A stretch of DNA of 64,000 nt from Huntiella abstrusa (taxonomy: Eukaryota > Ascomycota > Sordariomycetes > Microascales > Ceratocystidaceae). This document shows positions 57,700 through 64,000 of this stretch, one piece after another. The stretch lies in assembly GCA_025685495.1 (NCBI GenBank), contig JAJNMT010000034.1, forward strand, positions 310,001 to 374,000. The letters are read 5' to 3'. Position 1 is the first letter of the stretch. Each line of letters begins with the position of its first letter. The notes below the pieces were generated by a model. That model saw nothing but the letters and a program-made list of their open reading frames with translations, was not told where the DNA came from and did no database searches. Made by a program: the position numbers and the translations under genes.

Positions 57700-60600
57700 A
57701 TGGAGGCCGCTCCATCTTTGCCACGAGCTGGCGATGATTCGCGCCCCGGATCGGCTACCCAGTTTCCGTCCCGAATGCAGTACCGGAGCCGGCCAGTAAC
57801 GGTGGCAGTCGATTCAGTTTCTCTAGTAATCTCGGAATGCATATCCATCACCTCTGAGATTCGGAAGCGCGCGCCCCTGCACAACTCGTCAGTGTCGGCC
57901 ATTCTGGGTGGTAGCCCCAGCTCAGTCCAGGTCTTAAGCTCCGGCGTTGCTTTCGGCTCCGGAGCTGACGCAAGTGATCTTGATGGTCAATCTGGAAACC
58001 GTTGGGGCTTACGGGCCATAAATGCGAAAACCACACAAGACAACCCTCTAATGGCAAGCTTTGGTCGCCTACGTCATCAACTTGCCAGTGTCAAGGGTAA
58101 GATAATCTTGCAGCAATCCCAACATCGCAACTAAACCCCCACTTTCGGCGCAAGCAGCTAACCACCTGCCATTGGCTTACAATCACCGTAGATATATATT
58201 CGTTCGATGCGCCGTCCCTCCTCCAGCCTTTTCTCCAGATAATCCAAGCTAAAGGCACTGCCGCCCCCATCACAATCCTCGCCCTGGGAGCGCTGCGCAA
58301 GTTCCTCGCATATGGTTTTATTAGCCCATCATCGCCTCGCTTCCCGCTGGCGATGCAATCGCTATCCTCAGCCTTAACGCACTGCCAGTTCAGTGATTCT
58401 GGCCAGATGGAGGTAGTATTGCTGATGATTCTCAGCCTAATGGAAGACATGATGTCGGGCCCTGGTGGCCACATCTTGAGTGATGAGAGTGTGTGTAAAA
58501 TGATGGAGCGTGGACTCGCAATCTGCTCTTCTCCTCGATTTTCTCCTGTTCTTCGTCAGACTGCCGAAGCTGCATTGATTCGCATGTGTCAAATCATCTT
58601 CCAAGACCTGAAGTTCCTCGAAACAGAATCCCAGTTCCAGTCGGTTTCATTAGACGACCACCCAAACTTGGACGCCACTCTTATGAAGACACCGTCGCAC
58701 CCTACGGCCGAACCAACCTCTGGGTCTGAAGGACCAGCCGACCTTGTGCCGGAATCAGGCGCAAACGCTCAGGAGTTGCCATCTACGGAGACGCCGTCCA
58801 CGGACGCCCAGGAAGCTGGACTTTCTTCGCCGGTACGGCCTGCATCCCCAAAAGAGTCAGATCCCCTGACTGGCGACGTAGAAGAAGCGCGCGCGGAAGT
58901 TACAGGAGCCACCAACCAACCCGAGAATGAGGTTCTAGGAGACTCTGACGGTGAGATTGATGTCGAAGCCCTTGATCTTCGGCCCTATTCTCTCGCATCA
59001 GTTAAGGAACTTCTGCGTGTTTTGGTGAGCTTTTTGGACACCAATGACCTCCAGTATACGGCCACCATGCGCATCATGGCTTTAAGGATTATCCACGTCG
59101 CTTTAGAGGTTGCAGGTTCTTCTCTTGCGCGTCACCCATCTTTGGTAGCCATTGTCAGCGACAGTCTGTGCTGTCACCTTTTTCAACTTGTTAAGTCTGA
59201 AAACATGGACCTTCTTCAGGAGTCTTTGGCTGTTGCTGGAACTCTGATTGAGACATGCCGTGGAATTCTTAAACTGCAGCAAGAGTTCTTCCTCTCATAC
59301 CTTATCACTAGTCTACACTTAGATGCTGATATTCCCCGGGAAAGCACTATTGACCCATCATTGTATGATGGTATCCCTAAGACACTCAAACTTGTTAAGC
59401 CAGCGCCTCCTCCACCAGCTCAAAACGCTAGCGGACGGTCTACGCCGGTACCCGGCAAAGACAAAGCACAGGCGGCGCTTGCACTTGGTAAACCAGATGC
59501 TCGCCAGGCAAAGGTAGAGTGCTTAGGGGTTTTATCTCGCATGCCATCATTCATGGTCGAGCTTTTCGTAAACTACGACTGTGATGAAAACCGCGCCGAC
59601 CTCTGTGAGGACCTGGTCGGTCTCTTGTCACGTAACGCACTTCCAGATTCTGCCACCTGGAGTACTACCAGTGTCCCCCCACTTTGTCTTGATGCTTTAT
59701 TGAGATTCGTTCAGTTCATGGCTGAGCGCCTCGATATGGAGTATGATGCTGATACTGTGAATAAGCTTCCTAGCCCAGACTCCTTGAAACAGCAGCGCCA
59801 ACGCAAGAAGTTTGTAATGAAAGGTGCCTCTCTTTTCAATGAAAAACCGAAGGCCGGTCTTGCCTATTTAGAAGAAAAGGGAATCATTTCGTCTGCTACA
59901 GATCCAGTTGTCGTTGCACGCTTCCTCCAGAGCACCACCCGGATTAACAAGGCAGTCCTTGGTGACTTCATCTCAAAACGTGGGAATGAAGCTATTCTAG
60001 ACGCCTTCTTGGCCACCTTTGACTTCTCCGGTAAGCGTTTAGACGAAGCGTTGCGTGTTATGTTGGAAACCTTCCGTCTTCCTGGCGAAGCCCCACTCAT
60101 TGAGCGCATTGTGAGTGTGTTCTCTGAGCAGTACTTTGAGTCTTATACTGGCAATGATGTTGATCACCAGGACGGTATCTTCATCCTTACGTATGCCGTC
60201 ATCATTCTCAACACTGATCAACACAACCCCAACTTGAAACAACAGAAGCGTATGACCTACGAGGATTTCTCGCGCAACTTGCGTGGCCAGAACAATAAAA
60301 AGGACTTTGCTCCTGAATATTTACAGGCCATCTTTGATTCCATTCGGGATAACGAAATCATTCTTCCTTCAGAACACGACAACCAGCATGCCTTTGACTC
60401 GGCTTGGCGCGAGCTTTTGTCCAAGGCCAGCACTGAGGACGGTGTATTGACGTGCGACACAAACTTATATGACCCTGAGATATTTGCTACCACTTGGCGT
60501 CCTATTGTGTCTACATTGTCCTACGTTTTCATGTCTGCTAGTGATGATGCCGTGTTTGCCCGTGTAGTCACCGGCTTCCATGAGTGTGCGCGCATTGCTG

Positions 60601-62663
60601 CCCGCTATGGTAACACTGATGCGTTGGATCAGATTGTTTACTGTCTTTCTCAGATGTCGACTCTGGCTGAAAAGTTGCCATACAATACTAGTCTAAACAC
60701 GGAGGTCCAGGTTGGAGACAACAGTGTGATGGTCAGCGAGTTGGCAGTTAAACTTGGCCGCGACTTTAGGGCTCAATTAGCTACTTTGGTCCTGTTCCGT
60801 GTGTTGAATGGCAATGAAGCTTTGGTGCAGAAGGGATGGAGCCATGTTATTCAAATCTGGCTCAACCTTTTCATCAACTCGCTTATCCCCTCCTTTGTGT
60901 CATTCCCCGAGTTACTGCCATTAATTCCACTCCACACTCCTTCCCAGGTCATTGATAGAGCGGCCAAGAACACGGAAAGCGGATTCTTCTCCGCCTTCAC
61001 TTCATATATCACCAGCTATGCTGCGGATGATCCGCCTGAGCCGTCTGATGAGGAGCTCGAGAGTACGCTGTGTACTATTGACTGCGTGAACCAATGCCAG
61101 ATGGAGTACATTTTCCAGAATCTCAAGAAGCTCGAGGCGGGCTCTTTAGGGCGGATTGTGTCTATTCTGCTGGAGCATCTCCCCGAAGAGGGACCGGCGC
61201 TTATAAGTGTCAAGAACGAAGGTGCATCGGGTCAGACGCCTCATGGTGCTGTTAAGCAAAACACCCGTTCAAGGGCGTATGACCCGGCCGTTGTGTACAT
61301 TCTGGAATTATGTACCAGCTTGACGTTATCAGATGAGAACTCGATCAAGGCCTTTGGTCGTCCCGTTTCCGAGGCACTCGGATCTATCATCCGCGATGCC
61401 AAGAACAACAACTCGATTATTGTGTCGCGTTCAGTGGTGTACATGTTCCAGGTGCTCAAGTCGTCATATCAACACGGCTTCATCAACGTTCCCATTCTAT
61501 TGCACAGTATCTCTGGCCTGCCGCAGGATGTCATTCATAACAAGGATTGCGCTACATCTCTTCTGAAGGGCATCAAGCTCTGTATTCAGGAGCCTAGTCC
61601 GCTGCGTAATGAAATGATGACGTCACCTGACTTCTGGAAGATTTTGAGATCGTTGGCTACGATTAACGAAACTTCTAGCACCGTTTTCGATATTCTCGAG
61701 GCCGGTACTGTTGGGAATCCCTCGTCTATCATTTCAGACAACTATGAAGCTGCGATTCTCCTTCTCAACGACTTTGCCACTGCTTCACATATGGCCGTCA
61801 TCAGACCACAGGTTCACGATTCACGCCACAGAAGACCTAAGACCTCACCAAACGAGAAAAATGAACTTGTACAGCGCGGCCTGCGTGCTGTTACCTTGAT
61901 CTACAACATGACGGACCGGATTCCTCACCTTATGAAGCAATCTCACTTGGAGAACAATGAAGGTAAATTATTGCTGTCCACCACTACTGTATCTATTATC
62001 ACTAACAAAGTATTCATTTTAGCTTGGTCGGCTTACTGGTTACCTATGTTCAAATCGTTGACTGCGCAATGTACCAACCCTTGCCGTGAAGTCCGCCAGG
62101 CCGCTTTCACCTCGCTCCAGCGTACCTTGCTGTCTCCAGACCTTACGGATAGCAACCACCAGGAATGGACTGCAATCTTCTCTGAGGTTCTGTTCCCTCT
62201 GATTCATCGTCTACTGAAGCCGGAAGTCTTCACTGTCGACCGCGAGGGCATGGGTGAAACCCGAGTACAGACGGCATCGCTACTGTGCAAAGTGTTCCTG
62301 CAGTACCTTGTGTTGCTCTCCTCTTGGGATGGCATGTTTGATCTTTGGATTCAAATCATCGAGATCATGGACAGACTTCTCAACAGTGGTCAGGGTGATA
62401 GTTTAGAGGAGGCGGTTCGTGAGAACCTCAAAAACGTGGTGCTTTTCATGTCTGGAATTGACTATCTCGTGCCACCGTCGCGTGATGAGAGTAAGTCGAA
62501 GCTCTGGAATGAAACCTGGAGTCGCATTGATCGCTTTATTCCCGATCTGCGTGCAGACCTTGCTTTAGAAGGTGATGAGGCTTCAGCGCCGCCACCAGTA
62601 GCAGCGATGGCTGAAGCACCGGTGTCGCCAGTGCCACCAGCCACCGGACCTGCTCCGGAGTAG
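57700..62663 (+). CDS. gea1: Sec7-domain Arf guanine nucleotide exchange factor (Gea1/GBF1)
   Basis: Three exons (57700..58096, 58192..61962, 62023..62663) encode 1602 residues. The DCB region is N-terminal; the HUS box is VNYDCDENRADLC (about 590). The Sec7 domain covers about 670-860, with the catalytic glutamate in LPGEAPLIERI (about 764) and ILNTDQHNPNLK in the substrate groove. The HDS repeats fill the rest and end in a Pro/Ala-rich tail. The groove residues Tyr-Ala...Asp...Met are the GBF1 type. It activates Arf1 at the cis-Golgi for COPI coat assembly. The second intron (61963..62022, 60 nt) has no in-frame stop. Aspergillus calls its orthologue GeaA. Confidence 0.94.
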
Positions 62664-62979
62664 ACAGTAAAGAACTTGAGTTAGATTTATAGCACACATA
62701 TTCGTTTTGATTGAATTAAACAACATCTGTTTCTACTACCAAAATCTCGTTTGACGTCATATGTCTCTTCCTAAAGGAGCCCCTCGTTAAGCGCATAACC
62801 CATGTCTTTCTGGAATCATCGCGCTGATAAGATTACCCACTCGGATAACCGTACAAAATTCCCATCCGTCACCTAAACAAGCAACAACTCGTCATTTAAT
62901 CTTTTCGCCACGCCGAATCACGAACAATCGCAGCACCAGTCTGAACTAACATTCGAATTCACAATTACTACTCGCAAAA
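62664..62979 (+). promoter_or_regulatory. Intergenic region, gea1 / snRNP gene
   Basis: A 316-nt tandem gap with one 3' UTR and one promoter. It holds a GACGTCATATG word near 62753. No gene or repeat seen. Confidence 0.4.
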
Positions 62980-63858
62980 ATGCCGTCTCTCCCGCCCATC
63001 GCTACGTATGTGCCATTGCACCCCGGCACTACGAACGCTCAAGGCTGACGATGAATTGCATCTTGCATTTTTTTTCTACTGTAGGGTCTATGTCCAGAAT
63101 CTTGAAGAGCGCATCAAGCCTGAAGCCCTCAGCGAAGCGCTGTCAAGCATCTTTTCTGAATATGGAACCATCCTGGACGTCGTCGTCAAGACCAACTTGA
63201 AGGCCAAGGGCCAGGCGTTCATCGCGTTTTCTGAACCGGAGTCGGCGCAAAGAGCTATTGATGAGATTCAGGGCTTCGAGCTGTTTGGAAAGCCGATGCG
63301 CGTGGCGATGGCGAAGACGCACAGTGATGCGACTATTCAGAAGGTGCTTTCCGCTGAAGAGTTTGAGGAGCATAAGCGTCAGAGATTAGAGGAGAAGGGT
63401 ACGTTATTACTGTGGAACTGTTTTTTCGCTTTTTCTTTTGTTATTGGTCCCGTCAGACTAACTGGGTATCTCATGATATAGAAAAGCGCGCAATTCTCGC
63501 CGAAGAACAAAAGCGTGCGGCCGCCCAGCAGGAAGCTCCCAAGCTGGCTCCTCGTGGACCTACCGGTCTCAAATCGTCCAACCCGGCCGCCTCGACAGTC
63601 GTACCCGACGAGTACCTCCCACCCAACAAGATTCTCTTTTTGCAAAACGTGCCGGAACAGTGCGATGTCGAGCAGCTTACTACTATCTTTGGTCGCTTCG
63701 AAGGCCTTCGCGAGGTCCGCTTGGTCCCTGGTCGCAGAGGTTTGGCCTTTGTTGAGTATGAGCATGAGCAGGCGGCTATTGAGGCCAAGGAGAATACGGC
63801 TGCTATGGTTCTTGGAGAGGATACTAAGCCACTAAAGGTTACCTACCAGAGAAAGTAA
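62980..63858 (+). CDS. U1A/U2B''-type snRNP protein with two RRMs
   Basis: Exons 62980..63005, 63085..63398 and 63482..63858 encode 238 residues. The first coding exon is 26 nt (MPSLPPIAT). RRM1 has RNP2 VYVQNLEERI and RNP1 KGQAFIAF. The linker is Ala/Glu/Lys-rich. RRM2 has RNP2 ILFLQNVP and RNP1 RGLAFVEY. Two RRMs with this spacing and the ETKLPLKVTYQRK-type ending (here TKPLKVTYQRK) are typical of the SNF/U1A/U2B'' family. Many fungi have one such gene, and which snRNP it serves (U1 stem-loop II or U2 stem-loop IV) cannot be told from sequence. Confidence 0.92.
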
Positions 63859-64000
63859 ATCTGGAAAGGTGTGGATTTTAAATAGTGGGGTGCGTTGCGA
63901 GAGAAATGGTGACAAAGAATAATACGAAGATGCTTTATCCTATTGCATAAGTCTTCACCTCATGTGCTCATCTATGAATCTTAACTGGAATCGAATAACC
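63859..64000 (+). other. Downstream flank to window end
   Basis: The last 142 nt hold the 3' UTR of the snRNP gene. Nothing else can be supported. Confidence 0.4.

Overview
This window is nuclear DNA from a filamentous ascomycete (Pezizomycotina). The evidence is dense single genes on both strands, short introns (mostly 50-80 nt) with GTRNGT donors, CTAAC-type branch points and CAG/TAG acceptors, and fungal-specific families (a Zn2Cys6 transcription factor, an Anp1-type mannosyltransferase, a Trs85 TRAPP subunit, OPI10, a GH125 mannosidase). Protein character and intron size fit Eurotiomycetes best, but that placement is tentative. Exon joins below were worked out by hand from splice signals, reading phase and family conservation. 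No transcript data were used.

Layout. 1-5.4 kb: the 3' part of a PLP aminotransferase, a secreted GH125 mannosidase, and the NuA4 acetyltransferase Esa1. 5.4-10.4 kb: Rex4, then RNase H2 subunit C, Pol delta subunit Pol32 and Rad18. These last three act in genome maintenance, and the two promoters serving them carry the same pair of sequence motifs. 10.5-18.7 kb: the ESCRT protein Chm7, TRAPP subunit Trs85, splicing factor Bud13 and TFIIF alpha (Tfg1). 19.7-31.8 kb: a Cid1-family nucleotidyltransferase with a very large insertion in its catalytic fold, a PRPP synthetase with an acidic insertion, an Asteroid/XPG-type nuclease-like protein, a short-chain dehydrogenase and the NEDD8 E1 subunit Ula1. 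31.8-35.1 kb: a long gene-free stretch. 35.1-42.6 kb: the Zn2Cys6 factor, a HEI10/CCNB1IP1-type meiotic RING protein, a Golgi apyrase (Ynd1) with a 13-nt first coding exon, and OPI10/Hikeshi. 43.3-52.9 kb: a Nudix protein, Rpb8, Elp4, Sen34, an Asi-type membrane RING ligase and exosome subunit Mtr3. 53-55.1 kb: a second gene-poor stretch that holds a decayed tRNA-Leu-like sequence. 55.1-64 kb: Anp1, the Arf-GEF Gea/GBF1 and a U1A/U2B''-type snRNP protein.

Almost everything is conserved housekeeping machinery for chromatin, transcription, RNA processing, replication and repair, and secretory traffic. I see no secondary-metabolite cluster, intact transposon, CRISPR array or rRNA. The points most worth following are the shared promoter motif pair at the RNase H2C and Pol32/Rad18 genes, the roughly 480-residue gap between catalytic aspartates in the Cid1-like enzyme, the alternative N-terminus that intron retention would give Ynd1, the tRNA-like relic, and the inverted-repeat-rich 3.3 kb upstream of the Zn2Cys6 factor.
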